Positions 22,347 through 31,700 of a stretch of DNA of 34,743 nucleotides are shown here, in pieces. Position 1 is the stretch's first letter; each line of letters starts with the position of its first letter. The notes below the pieces were generated by a model. That model did no database searches. It was not told where the DNA came from and saw only the letters and a program-made list of their open reading frames with translations. The stretch lies in the NCBI GenBank assembly GCA_009843635.1, contig VYDB01000087.1, forward strand, positions 1-34,743. The letters are read 5' to 3'. Both the position numbers and the translations under genes were made by a program. This DNA is from Gammaproteobacteria bacterium. GTDB taxonomy: Bacteria > Pseudomonadota > Gammaproteobacteria > Pseudomonadales > Azotimanducaceae.

Positions 22347-25300
22347 ATGACCCCACTGCGCCGTGCTGCGGGTCATCTGCTCGTTGCGGCAGCCGGCCTC
22401 ACCGCTGGCATGGCGCTGGGAGAGTCAGAGCCGGGCCTCCCGCTCAAGGCCGAGCGGGAGGCTCGCTTTACCGTCGATGAGGCCACTTGGCTATCCTTGG
22501 ACGTCGCCCCGTCGGGGGATCAACTGGCGCTCGAAATCCTCGGCGACCTTTACCTGCTGCCCATCGAGGGCGGCACCGCCAAGGCCATCACCCAAGGCAT
22601 GGGCTACGATGCGCAGCCGCGCTTCTCGCCGAACGGCCAGCGCATCGCCTTCGTCTCCGACCGTGACGGCGCCATCGCGCTCTGGACCCTGGCCTTGGAC
22701 GGCGGCGAACCGGAGAAGCTGGCCAGCCCGGGAGAGCGCGGCGACTTCGCCTCCCCGGAATGGTCGCCGGACGGCCAGCACATCATCGTCTCGAAGACCA
22801 GTTTTGGCCTGGGCACCTACGAACTCTGGGCCTACCACATCGACGGCGGCAAGGGCGTGCAGATCACCCAAGCCGCGCCGGAGGGCAAAAAAACGCCCAG
22901 AAACCTGCGCCACAACGCCTTGGGTGCCGTGTACTCGCCCGATGGCCGTTACCTGTACTACGCGACCAAGGCTGGCGGCTTCTCCTACAACCAGATGTTT
23001 CCCCAATGGCGAATCGCGCGCCGGGACCTGCGCGAGGGCACCGAGGACGCCATTGTCGAGGCCCAAGGCAGCGCCATGCGCCCGCGGCTCTCGCCGGACG
23101 GCAGCCTGCTGGCCTACGGCACCCGCTTCGAGCAGAACACGGGCCTGCGCCTGCGCGATCTCAAGACCGGCGAGGACCGCTGGCTGGCCTACCCGGTGCA
23201 GCGCGACGACCAGGAGTCCCGCTACACCCGAGACCTGCTGCCCGGCTACGCCTTTGCGCCGGACGGCCAATCCCTGTTCTTCACCGCCGAAGGGGGCATT
23301 CGCCGGATATCGATCGAGACCGGGGAAGTCGCCGACATCCCGTTCTCCGCCGACGTGGCGCTCGGCTTGGGGCCGAGCTTGCAGTTTCCTTGGCGGCTGG
23401 GCTTGGGGCCGGTAAAGGCGCGCCTGATTCGAGCGCCCGTCCTGTCACCGGATGGCGCCCATGCCGCCTTCTCCGCCTTCAACCGGATTCATCTGCACGA
23501 GATCGAACGCGGAGCGACCACCGCGCTGTCGCCAGAAGGATTGGAGGCCTTCCATCCGGCCTTCTCGCCGGACGGCAAACAGGTTGCCTTCGTCAGTTGG
23601 AGCGACGAAGGTGGCCACGTCTGGCGCATGCGGTCGAACGGCCGGGGCCAGCCGAAGCGCCTGACCGAACGGCCAAGGTTCTACTCCGATCCTGTCTTCT
23701 CCCCGGACGGTGAGCGCATCATCGCCCTGCGGGCCACGAGCCACGAACGCCGGCAACGGGAATTCGACTTCGGGACGCCAACCGGGTCAGACCTCATCTG
23801 GCTGCCCGCCAACGGTGGTCCGGCCACCACGATCATGCCCGCCCGCGGCTACGGTCCGCCCCACTTCGGGCCGGAGGACGACCGCATCTATCTCTACGCT
23901 GCGGGGAACCCCTTTGGTGCCGCGGAAGGCAGCGGCCTGATGTCGGTCCGCTACGACGGCACCGACCGCCGCCTGCTGCTGAGCGCCACCGGTCCCGGCA
24001 TCTATTCCGCCGAAGGCGAGGTGGGCGCCGCCGACATCCGGCTCGCGCCTGACGGTCGCCATGCCTTGATTCACCATGCCAACCAGCTCCATCTGGTCCG
24101 GCTGCTGAACCGCAACCTGGGCAACGTGGCGCTCAGCCTGGCCGACCCGTCGCTGCCCGTGGCCCGCCTCACCGATGTGGGCGCCGACTTCTTCGGCTGG
24201 AGCGCAGCGGGCGACGAGCTCCATTGGAGCGCCGGCAATCGGATCTACCAACGCCCGGTGGCGGACGTGGAATTCGACGTCGACGAAAAACAAGACGAAG
24301 GCAAGGGAGAGGACGAACCCGGCGAGACGGAAACCGCGGACGACGGCGATGAGGGCGTTGCGGACAGCGGCGACGGCGCTAGGAAGGACGACCAGCCGCT
24401 GCTGGAGGCCGACCCCTCGGTGCGTTCCATGGCCATCGAAATCTACCGCCCCCGGCATCGTCCCGAGGGCAGGGTTGCACTGGTCGGCGCCCGGATTCAC
24501 AGCATGGTGGCGGACGCGCCTCCTATCGAAGACGGCGTGGTCCTCATCGAAGCCGACCGGATCCTGGCTGTGGGCGAACGCGACGCGGTGGACATTCCCA
24601 CCGACGTGGAGCGCATCGACCTAGCGGGCAACACCATCCTGCCCGGCTACGTGGACACCCACGCCCACTTCCGGGTGTTGCGCCGCGTGCACGGCGGCAG
24701 CAACCCCACCTTCCTCGCCAACCTCGCCTACGGCGTCACCACGGGGCTCGACGTGCAGCCGAGCACCACGGACATCCTGGCCTATGAAGACCTGATCGAC
24801 GCCGGCCTGCTGATCGGCCCTAGGGCGCTATCCACCGGCCCCGGCATCTTCAACCACAACGAATTCCGCTCCGCCCGCCATGCCGAGGCGGTGCTGACGC
24901 GCTACCGGGACCACTACCGGGTCCACAACCTCAAGGCCTACATCTCCGGCAACCGCCGCCAGCGCCAATGGCTCGCCCAGGCCGCGCGCAAGCTGAAGCT
25001 GATGCCGACCACCGAAGGCGCCCTGGACATGAAGCTCAACATGACCCACGCCATCGACGGCTTCAGCGGCAACGAGCACAACTTTCCCATCGTGGACCTG
25101 CACGCCGACACCGTGGAACTGGTCACCCGCTCCGGCATGAGCTACACGCCGACGCTGCTGGTCACCTATGGCGGACCCTGGGCGGAGAACTTCTTCTACA
25201 CCACCGAAACGCCCCACGACGATGCGAAGCTGCGCCGTTTCACGCCACTGCCCTTTTTGGCGGCGCGCACCCTGCGCCGCTTTTGGTTCCACGAACGCGA

Positions 25301-25697
25301 ATACAGCTTCCCCCAAGTTGCGGCGAATGCCGCCAAGATCATCCGCGCCGGCGGCCGAGTGGGCGTCGGCGCCCACGGCCAACTGCAGGGCCTCGGCTAC
25401 CACTGGGAGCTCTGGGCCCTGGCCAGCGGCGGCTTGACCCCAACCGAAGCGCTGACCGCCGCCACCCGCCACGGCGCCGAAATCATCGGCGTCGCCCAAG
25501 ACATCGGCACCGTCGAGGCCGGCAAGCTGGCCGACCTCGTCGTGCTGAACAGCGACCCGATGAACAACATCCGCAACACCGCCGACCTCGCCTTGGTGGT
25601 CAAGGGCGGCGAGGTATTCGAAGCGGACACCCTGAATCAGATTTGGCCGGAGCAAAAGCCGCTGCCGCCCCAGTGGTGGCAGGAGCAGGGGCCGTGA
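22347..25697 (+). CDS. Exported PD40 beta-propeller / amidohydrolase fusion protein
   Basis: This 1116-aa protein has a signal peptide (cleavage near residue 25). An N-terminal propeller (about 40-640) follows, made of TolB-like PD40 blades with recurring FSPDGKQVAFVS-type units. Residues 642-691 are an Asp/Glu-rich linker of low complexity. The C-terminal amidohydrolase (about 700-1105) shows H772 and H774 in PGYVDTHAHF and DLHADTVELV. The loop GVGAHGQLQGLGYHWELW stands where many amidohydrolases carry a catalytic GSD; I recall this His-Gly-Gln form as normal for TolB-amidohydrolase fusions. The domain ends in the imidazolonepropionase-like GTVEAGKLADLVVL. It is periplasmic, probably a peptidase or cyclic-amide hydrolase. 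GGGGAGAGG directly upstream fixes the ATG. It is last in the fumarase operon and ends one base from the convergent helicase gene. Confidence 0.9.
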   Translation: MTPLRRAAGHLLVAAAGLTAGMALGESEPGLPLKAEREARFTVDEATWLSLDVAPSGDQLALEILGDLYLLPIEGGTAKAITQGMGYDAQPRFSPNGQRIAFVSDRDGAIALWTLALDGGEPEKLASPGERGDFASPEWSPDGQHIIVSKTSFGLGTYELWAYHIDGGKGVQITQAAPEGKKTPRNLRHNALGAVYSPDGRYLYYATKAGGFSYNQMFPQWRIARRDLREGTEDAIVEAQGSAMRPRLSPDGSLLAYGTRFEQNTGLRLRDLKTGEDRWLAYPVQRDDQESRYTRDLLPGYAFAPDGQSLFFTAEGGIRRISIETGEVADIPFSADVALGLGPSLQFPWRLGLGPVKARLIRAPVLSPDGAHAAFSAFNRIHLHEIERGATTALSPEGLEAFHPAFSPDGKQVAFVSWSDEGGHVWRMRSNGRGQPKRLTERPRFYSDPVFSPDGERIIALRATSHERRQREFDFGTPTGSDLIWLPANGGPATTIMPARGYGPPHFGPEDDRIYLYAAGNPFGAAEGSGLMSVRYDGTDRRLLLSATGPGIYSAEGEVGAADIRLAPDGRHALIHHANQLHLVRLLNRNLGNVALSLADPSLPVARLTDVGADFFGWSAAGDELHWSAGNRIYQRPVADVEFDVDEKQDEGKGEDEPGETETADDGDEGVADSGDGARKDDQPLLEADPSVRSMAIEIYRPRHRPEGRVALVGARIHSMVADAPPIEDGVVLIEADRILAVGERDAVDIPTDVERIDLAGNTILPGYVDTHAHFRVLRRVHGGSNPTFLANLAYGVTTGLDVQPSTTDILAYEDLIDAGLLIGPRALSTGPGIFNHNEFRSARHAEAVLTRYRDHYRVHNLKAYISGNRRQRQWLAQAARKLKLMPTTEGALDMKLNMTHAIDGFSGNEHNFPIVDLHADTVELVTRSGMSYTPTLLVTYGGPWAENFFYTTETPHDDAKLRRFTPLPFLAARTLRRFWFHEREYSFPQVAANAAKIIRAGGRVGVGAHGQLQGLGYHWELWALASGGLTPTEALTAATRHGAEIIGVAQDIGTVEAGKLADLVVLNSDPMNNIRNTADLALVVKGGEVFEADTLNQIWPEQKPLPPQWWQEQGP

Positions 25698-25698
25698 G

Positions 25699-27786
25699 CT
25701 ATTGGAGGTAGGGGCTGGGCTCGCCAAAGCTGAGCACCAGCAGTTCCTTCTTGGCACGGGTGGCGGCGACGTACAGCAGCGAGCGTTCGGCGGTTTCCGC
25801 TGCGGCAGGGCTGTCGGCCGCGGCGATGGCGGCAGGCAAGGGCAGGGTGTCGGCATTCGCGCTGGCGATGACGATGTGATCGAACTCCAAGCCTTTGACC
25901 CGATGCATGGTGGCTAGACGAACGCCGGATGCCGAATCGTCTGGTGAGTCCGTCTCCAGCACTTCGACGGACAACCCTGCTTCACTCAGTTCCCGACCGA
26001 TGGCATCGCGCTCTGGTCGAGTGCGGGCGACGATGCATACGCCACGCAACGGCTCGCCCTGCGCTTCCAAGGCCGCGAGATGCTCGATTAGCCAAGCGGC
26101 TTGGTCGGCTCGATTGGAGAAGTGCCGCACAACGGGCGCTGGCCCATGGGCGACGGAGCGCAAGCCTTTGTTGTCGTCACGCCCGCCGTCCAAGTCGTCG
26201 ATGGGGCGGCCTTCAAGCAAGTCCGTTGCCCATCGGCAGGTTTCCTCTGTGGTGCGGTAGTTCAGGCGGAGTTTGCGCGCACGGCCCCGAATGTCGATGC
26301 CGCAATGGCTTAGGACCACACGACGGCGCGAGTAGATGCGCTGATGCGCATCGCCAACAATGAACAGGTCGTCCTTACCACTTGGGGCCAGGCTCCGAAT
26401 CAGTTGCCATGCAGGCGCATCCAAGTCCTGGGCTTCATCAACAATGACGGCAGCGAAATCCCCACCCCGTCGGTCCTCCTCCAAAAGCGCGGCGGCCGCC
26501 CGGTAGCAGTCCGCCACTTCCAAAACGCCGCGCTCCGCCAACTGGACGCGGTACTCCTCGAATACCGGCCAAACCCGCGCCCGCGCCGCGCGGTTCAAGC
26601 GTACGCCCCGACCGGTGCGGGAGACGTGCAGGTACTCCTCGCGGGAATCGACGCCTCGGGACTGAATCACCTGCTCCCACTCATGTTCGTAGAAGGTGTC
26701 CTGAAATGTCATACCGTCTGGCTTCTTCGCCAATGCCTCTCGCCAAGCCTCCTCCTCTCGCCCGAACACCAAGCGGAACCGGTAGCGCCGTCCGCGCAGG
26801 AAACGCTGCACCCAACGGTCCAAGTTGGTCACTTCGATGCGCTTCAATTCCTCCGCTGAGCAAATGGCTTGCAGGTTGTTGGCAATGTCGGCGGCCAGGT
26901 TGCGGGTGAACGTGGTGAACAGGATGCGGTGGTCTGCTGGCAGAGTGCGCGCCAACCAACGCGCCCGGTGCATGGCGACCACCGTTTTACCCGTGCCGGC
27001 GCCGCCGAGCACCCGCACTGGGCCGTTCCAACTGCGCTCCACCAAACGTCGTTGCGACGGGTGCAGGAAGACACGCCAGCGCTCCAGCGGTGCGTTGAAC
27101 ATCTCCTCGAGTTCCAAGTCATCCTCAATGACCACGAAGCGGCTTCGGGAATCGTTATGCTCCAGGGCGGTGGCGAAGTCCGAGGCATCCACCGGCTCAG
27201 CGGGGGCCTCCCGCGCACGCACGAGCTCGTCATAGGATTCGCCTGCCAGATAGAGGTACAGCGCTTCGTACGCCTCGATCGGGAGGCGCGGGGCCATCGC
27301 CTCCAGTTCTGCTTCGCCTTGAAGCTCAAGGACTTCATCGGTCATCTCCGCGGGTACGCCAAGACGCATGAGTTCCCGACGTTTGAGTTCGCCGAAGGCG
27401 CGCGCCTTGTCCGTCGTCGCTGGCGGACTGTCTGGGTCAGCAACCTGCCGAGGTTCGTACACCTGCAGCGCACCGGTTTCCACGTTGATGCTGCAGGCAT
27501 GGCGGGTGGCCCATTGATAGGCTTCATCGTGCTTGTCCGCCCACAGCAGCATGTGCATGTTGCCTTGCGCGGGCTTTAGAACAATGGCGCGATAGCTGCC
27601 GTCAATGCGCAGGGAGCGCATGTTTGGATCCTTCGCATTGGCGATCCTCTCGTAGTTCAGGCCCGTTGCTTTCGAATCACGTTCAAAGCGCGTGATCATG
27701 GCGCGAACGCCCCGCTGTTGCTGCGATGGCAACTTGGCGAACGCGGTCAGAAAATCCGCCGACATGGCCATTCGCACACCGCTCAT
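25699..27786 (-). CDS. UvrD/Rep-type superfamily 1 helicase with RelE/ParE-like N-terminal domain
   Basis: This is a 695-aa two-part protein. Residues 1-97 resemble a RelE/ParE toxin fold: a helical start (FAKLPSQQQRGVRAMITRF), then MRSLRIDGSYRAIVL, a hydrophobic strand and KHDEAYQWAT (85-94). Residues 240-690 are an SF1 UvrD-like helicase: Walker A GGAGTGKT 261-268, VDEAQD 449-454, GDAHQRIY 478-485, NYRTTEE 509-515, MHRVKGLEFD 627-636 and YVAATRAKKEL 672-682, so all main motifs are intact. Its ATG overlaps the stop of the 201-aa gene by 4 bp (ATGA), and it is the last gene of the helicase module. Known UvrD-type partners in defence include GajB of Gabija, but the RelE-like domain and the DUF1998 helicase neighbour differ from that. 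A role in sensing or unwinding foreign nucleic acid, with a possible RNase domain, is inference. Confidence 0.9.
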   Translation of the reverse strand: MSGVRMAMSADFLTAFAKLPSQQQRGVRAMITRFERDSKATGLNYERIANAKDPNMRSLRIDGSYRAIVLKPAQGNMHMLLWADKHDEAYQWATRHACSINVETGALQVYEPRQVADPDSPPATTDKARAFGELKRRELMRLGVPAEMTDEVLELQGEAELEAMAPRLPIEAYEALYLYLAGESYDELVRAREAPAEPVDASDFATALEHNDSRSRFVVIEDDLELEEMFNAPLERWRVFLHPSQRRLVERSWNGPVRVLGGAGTGKTVVAMHRARWLARTLPADHRILFTTFTRNLAADIANNLQAICSAEELKRIEVTNLDRWVQRFLRGRRYRFRLVFGREEEAWREALAKKPDGMTFQDTFYEHEWEQVIQSRGVDSREEYLHVSRTGRGVRLNRAARARVWPVFEEYRVQLAERGVLEVADCYRAAAALLEEDRRGGDFAAVIVDEAQDLDAPAWQLIRSLAPSGKDDLFIVGDAHQRIYSRRRVVLSHCGIDIRGRARKLRLNYRTTEETCRWATDLLEGRPIDDLDGGRDDNKGLRSVAHGPAPVVRHFSNRADQAAWLIEHLAALEAQGEPLRGVCIVARTRPERDAIGRELSEAGLSVEVLETDSPDDSASGVRLATMHRVKGLEFDHIVIASANADTLPLPAAIAAADSPAAAETAERSLLYVAATRAKKELLVLSFGEPSPYLQ

Positions 27787-28073
27787 GAGGACTCCTCGGC
27801 ATTCAGTACGGTTCGTAGCTGGGCTTCCAAGCGAGCCTCTTTAAAGTCGAACACATGCCACCCGGCTTCAACGAACGGGCCGGCTTCCGCCCCGCCCCGC
27901 AGCACGGCGACCTGCTGGGCCTCCCAAGCCAGCTCCGCTTCCGCGACCACTTCGCCATCGGCGCCCTGAAGCTCGAAACCCACTTCGGGCGGCGGCAGCC
28001 CGTCTTTGGCGAGCGGCAGCAGGGCGGGTCTGAGCGGGGCAGCCACCAGTGCCATTGCTTCCGTCCAATCGGC
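27760..28073 (-). repeat. Downstream copy of the duplicated helicase-tail/UvrD-start junction
   Basis: This copy encodes the last 96 residues of the 201-aa protein plus the first nine codons of the UvrD gene. At protein level the tail matches the DruE-like tail at 63 of 96 positions without gaps. The stop/start junction and the UvrD start (MSGVRMAMS) nearly match the other copy. The offset to the other copy is 688 bp. Confidence 0.85.
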
Positions 28074-28388
28074 CTCGTAGCGCTCGCTGCGCGTTTCCTC
28101 AACAACCCGCAATCGAGCGCTCTCCGGCACCCAATGCGAGTGTCCGTATCGCCGTTTGAATGTTTGCGGTGGTGGAATGGACTCGCACGCCACGCTACAG
28201 GGCATGCCAGCGCGAACCACGGCATTGATATTGTCCATCGATTCCTCCCCACCCCAGATCGCGAGCTTGCCGCCACCATCGATGTTGCACACAAGTCTGC
28301 GGTGGCTCGACGTTCCCCGCGGCCCAGACTCATCGAAAGCAACCAGTCTAAAGGTGGTGAGTGAGTTAGCCAGAGTATTTAGGTTCAC
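27783..28388 (-). CDS. Unknown protein carrying a copy of the DruE-like C-terminal tail
   Basis: This 201-aa protein is of unrecognised function. Residues 1-100 are compact and mixed, with LVCNIDGGGKLAIWGGEESM, a Cys pair in MPCSVACES and RRYGHSHWVPESARLRVV. This suggests a small beta-rich, perhaps nucleic-acid- or metal-binding domain, not identified. Residues 106-201 align without gaps to residues 1987-2082 of the upstream giant helicase (63 of 96 identical; shared LAxDGLPPPEVGFELQ and NAEESS/IAEESS ends). The start is a GTG that overlaps the TGA of a 29-aa stub ORF; its stop overlaps the UvrD start by 4 bp. It may be an adaptor that shares an interaction surface with the helicase, or a product of gene duplication and fusion. 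The ORF is intact, which argues against simple decay. Confidence 0.75.
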   Translation of the reverse strand: MNLNTLANSLTTFRLVAFDESGPRGTSSHRRLVCNIDGGGKLAIWGGEESMDNINAVVRAGMPCSVACESIPPPQTFKRRYGHSHWVPESARLRVVEETRSERYEADWTEAMALVAAPLRPALLPLAKDGLPPPEVGFELQGADGEVVAEAELAWEAQQVAVLRGGAEAGPFVEAGWHVFDFKEARLEAQLRTVLNAEESS

Positions 28389-28474
28389 GCTTCGTCGCTC
28401 TCCTCGGCGGCCTCACCGCCCTCAGTGCGTCGCTTTGAAAAGTCGGTCGACATGGCCATTCGCACATCGCTCAT
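28385..28474 (-). pseudogene. 29-aa stub ORF, relic of a second UvrD-gene start
   Basis: The ORF begins with the ATG that overlaps the giant helicase stop (ATGA). It reads MSDVRMAMSTDFSKRR and ends EESDEA. Its first nine codons match the start of the UvrD gene (MSGVRMAMSADF) apart from one residue, after which similarity stops. It looks like the remnant of a UvrD-gene start separated from its body by duplication or insertion. Its TGA overlaps the GTG of the 201-aa gene, so it could still keep ribosomes coupled through the operon. Whether the peptide is made is unknown. Confidence 0.55.
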
Positions 28475-28761
28475 GAGGACTCCTCCGCAATCAGCACGTT
28501 TCGTAGCTGAAATTCGAGGTTGGGTTCGTCAGCGCTGAGAACCTGCCATCCGGATTCTGTAAACGCGCTGCTTGCCGCGCCATCCAGCAGCACGGCGACT
28601 CGGTTGGTCTCCCAAGCCAGTTCCGCTTCCGATACTACTTCGCCGGAAGCGTCCTGCAATTCGAAGCCCACTTCGGGTGGTGGCAGCCCATCTTCGGCGA
28701 GTGCCAACAGGACGGGACGGAGCGCGGCAATGGCCAGGGACACCGCCTCCGTCCAAGCGGC
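28448..28761 (-). repeat. Upstream copy of the duplicated helicase-tail/UvrD-start junction
   Basis: This copy encodes residues 1987-2082 of the giant helicase plus the first nine codons of the stub ORF. It is paired with 27760-28073. The tails have diverged, while the bases around the stop/start overlap (GAGGAGTCCTCATGAGCG) are conserved. This suggests an old duplication with selection or gene conversion at the coupling site. Confidence 0.85.
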
Positions 28762-31700
28762 GTTGGGCGTCTCGCCGACCGAGCCCGCTTCGGCGAAATC
28801 GGGGTACTCGGGGTAGATGCCGTGAGGCGTACCACGTACGGTTGTCCACCAAGCGCCCGGCAGGAATTGCGCCAAGTTGTAGAACCTTAAGGTGTCGTTC
28901 CATTGCTGTTGATAGTCCCTGTCCTCAGGCTGCGTGTCGTCCAAGTGCAGAGCAACCGCCATGGCGTCTGGCTCAGCCGCCTCGACGGCCGCCAAGGGGA
29001 GCGCCACCAACAGTTGGACAAACTCAGGCATCCCGCCGCGCCAAGGGCCTATCCCAGCGAAAGCGGTTTCCGGTGGCAGATCGGCCATCTGGTCTTGAAC
29101 CGCGGACGGCAGTTGCTTGACGAAATTGAAGAACCGAGCCTGCAATGCCGGGCTCTGCATCTCGGCGGGCTGGAAGAGGCCGAGCAGTTCGGTGAAGACC
29201 GCACGCTTCCAGGCCAAGGTGTCTGGGTTGCGCAAGTATCGAACCAGCCCTTTCAAGGAAGGTTCCCGGAGCGCCGAACGAACCCTGCCCGTTTCCCAAC
29301 GGCGGTCCAGAGCCTGCTGCAACGAGGTCATTGCACCATCTTTCATGCCCAGCCAACCCAAGGGCGGGGCGCCGCTGCCCAATCCCTCTTCGATGTCCTG
29401 CCACGTCAGCGACCATGCCAAGTAGCCAGCGCGAACCAAGGCCATGCGCTTGGCCGAATCTTCATTCGTCCGGTTGCGATGATGTTTGAAACCGTCCGTG
29501 AACACGGCTATTGGTGGGCAATCGGTCGATGTTCTCGCAGGGCGGATCAGGAAGTCGGGGCGGCTGGGGAGTGCCACCCCCTGGGCGTTGCCCAGGTCCG
29601 CTTGCGGTTCCATGAAATAGGTATGCTTGCCGGTGGACAGCACAAACCCCGGTTTGCCGCCGACGATCTCCTCCCGCACCCGCACCGGTTCGCCGTCCAC
29701 CTCGATGCGGCCCAGCGCCTCCACGAACCGCGCCTCCAATTCGCTTTCCATCAACGGATTGACCTTCACGGAACGCAAACCCGGCACTTCCTCCAGCGAC
29801 TCTGCTTGCTCCAACATCGCGTTCAGTATGGCCAGCGCGACGGTGCGGGAGGTGCCGGCCATGTCGTAGCTCCGCCGATAGGCGTAAACGCAACGGTAGC
29901 AGCCGTCTTTCATGGGGTCGGCGCTGCATTCGCATTGGGCGATGGCATCCCGGGCCAGGTGCAAAACTTCCAGCAGGTTGTCCGGGTCGCTCATCATCTG
30001 CTTGAGGTACCCCGTGCCGCCGGGCACCGTGTCGTAAAGCATTAGAAAGGTCTGCTGTACGCCGGATTCCGCAGCCGGAAACTTGCAGGTCATTACCCGC
30101 AAGTGGTCCACCGCGCCGGCGAACCGACGGCGCAAGCCCAATTCCAAGGCGGCGATGAAGGAGCTGAAGCGCTGCTCGGCATCGAGCGAGCCTACAGCGG
30201 GAATCAGGATGCGCACGGCTTCGGAGTCGAACTCGCGGTACAGGTACAGGCAATCGGCAACGGACCCTTCGCCGCGGGCTGTGCAGGTGCGCGTGTGCTG
30301 TACTTCGCCGTCCCGGCCTTGTACGCCGCCGCACTTGCGGCACAGGGAAAAGCCCTTGCGCGGCATGTGCTCGCCCGCGAAGTCAGTAGGCGAATCCAAC
30401 TCGTCGAAACGGCCAAAGTTCATCTCGCGGAAGGTGGCGGAGGGGATGTACTCGAAGCCGAACGGCTGCGCAGCATCCGTGGCGGCAAAGGCTCGGTCAA
30501 CGGAATCGGGCGGAAAGTCAGCCACCAGTTGCCGGGTGTAAAACAAGGGCTCACGGTCATCGCGCTCGTCCATGATGCGGCTGTGGCGGTCGGGCGTTGC
30601 GGCATGCACAAGCCGCAGGCGCAGCATTTCGCGCCTTTGCCCGGCGTCCGCCCAAAGCGGGTTGCCGCAGCGGGGGCAGGCCGCATGCCGGTCGCCCGCG
30701 TCGATGTTCTCGCAATAGGCACAGGACGGGCACAGCCGCCATCGCTCGATGGGCGAAACCCGTGTGTCAATGCGGCGGATGGCCACGCGGCGGCCACCGG
30801 CGTAGAACTCGTTTTCCGGGGCGAATTCGCCCAGTGCGGCAACGGCGGGACGCAGGTAGTCAAAGACAATTGGGTCGTCATCGGATTCCTCGTCCCCGTC
30901 CCCGGTGTGTCGAAAAATTACCGAGTTCAGCGTGACGCCGTGCTCAGGAAACGCATAGTTGGGCAACAGCCCTTCATCCGTGAGAAAGCCGAAGGTGTTG
31001 CGCCTGTTTAGATTGGCCAATAGGCGCTGCAGCGCGGTGCGCTCGGAAGTCAGAGCCTTGATGTCGGCTTCGGTGGCTTCGTCGGAGGCGGCTATTTCGA
31101 GCGCTCTTATGCGGTTGCGCAGCACGTCGACGTCGTTGCGCAGCGCCTTGCGGTCGCTGACCACTTCGGTCAGGCGCTTGAGGATGCGCAGCCGCAACGA
31201 ATCCTCGGGGTCCGCGCCGTTCAGGAAGTGCGTCAGGTAATCTTGGGAGGCCTCGTCAAGTTCCGCCTCCCCGGTGCTTGGGTCCGTGTCAAAGGCTTGG
31301 AAAAAGCGGCCCAGCAACTGATCCCCGTTTTCGGCGATGAAGTCGAAGAGGGGGTAGGGGAAGCCGGAGAGATTGCTCTTGTCCACGTTGTCCAGCACGG
31401 TTCCGATCCGCCGGGGCACCGCTCGCTCATCGACGCCGCTTGCCACCCAGCAGTCGAAACAAAATGCTGTGAGTTGGCGTTCGAGTACCGCTGGCGCATT
31501 CAGGAAGATGCCCGGCGGCTCCACGCGGCTGCCGAGCATCTCCATCGGTTCCCCGTAGTAGTACAGGTCGTGAGGCTGACCGGTGGCCACCGTCATTGCC
31601 AAGGCGTTGCCATCGCGGCGCCCGGCGCGGCCTACGCGCTGAACGTAGTTCATGGGCGCGGGTGGTACGGAACAGAGGATGACGCTGGAAAGGCTGCCGA

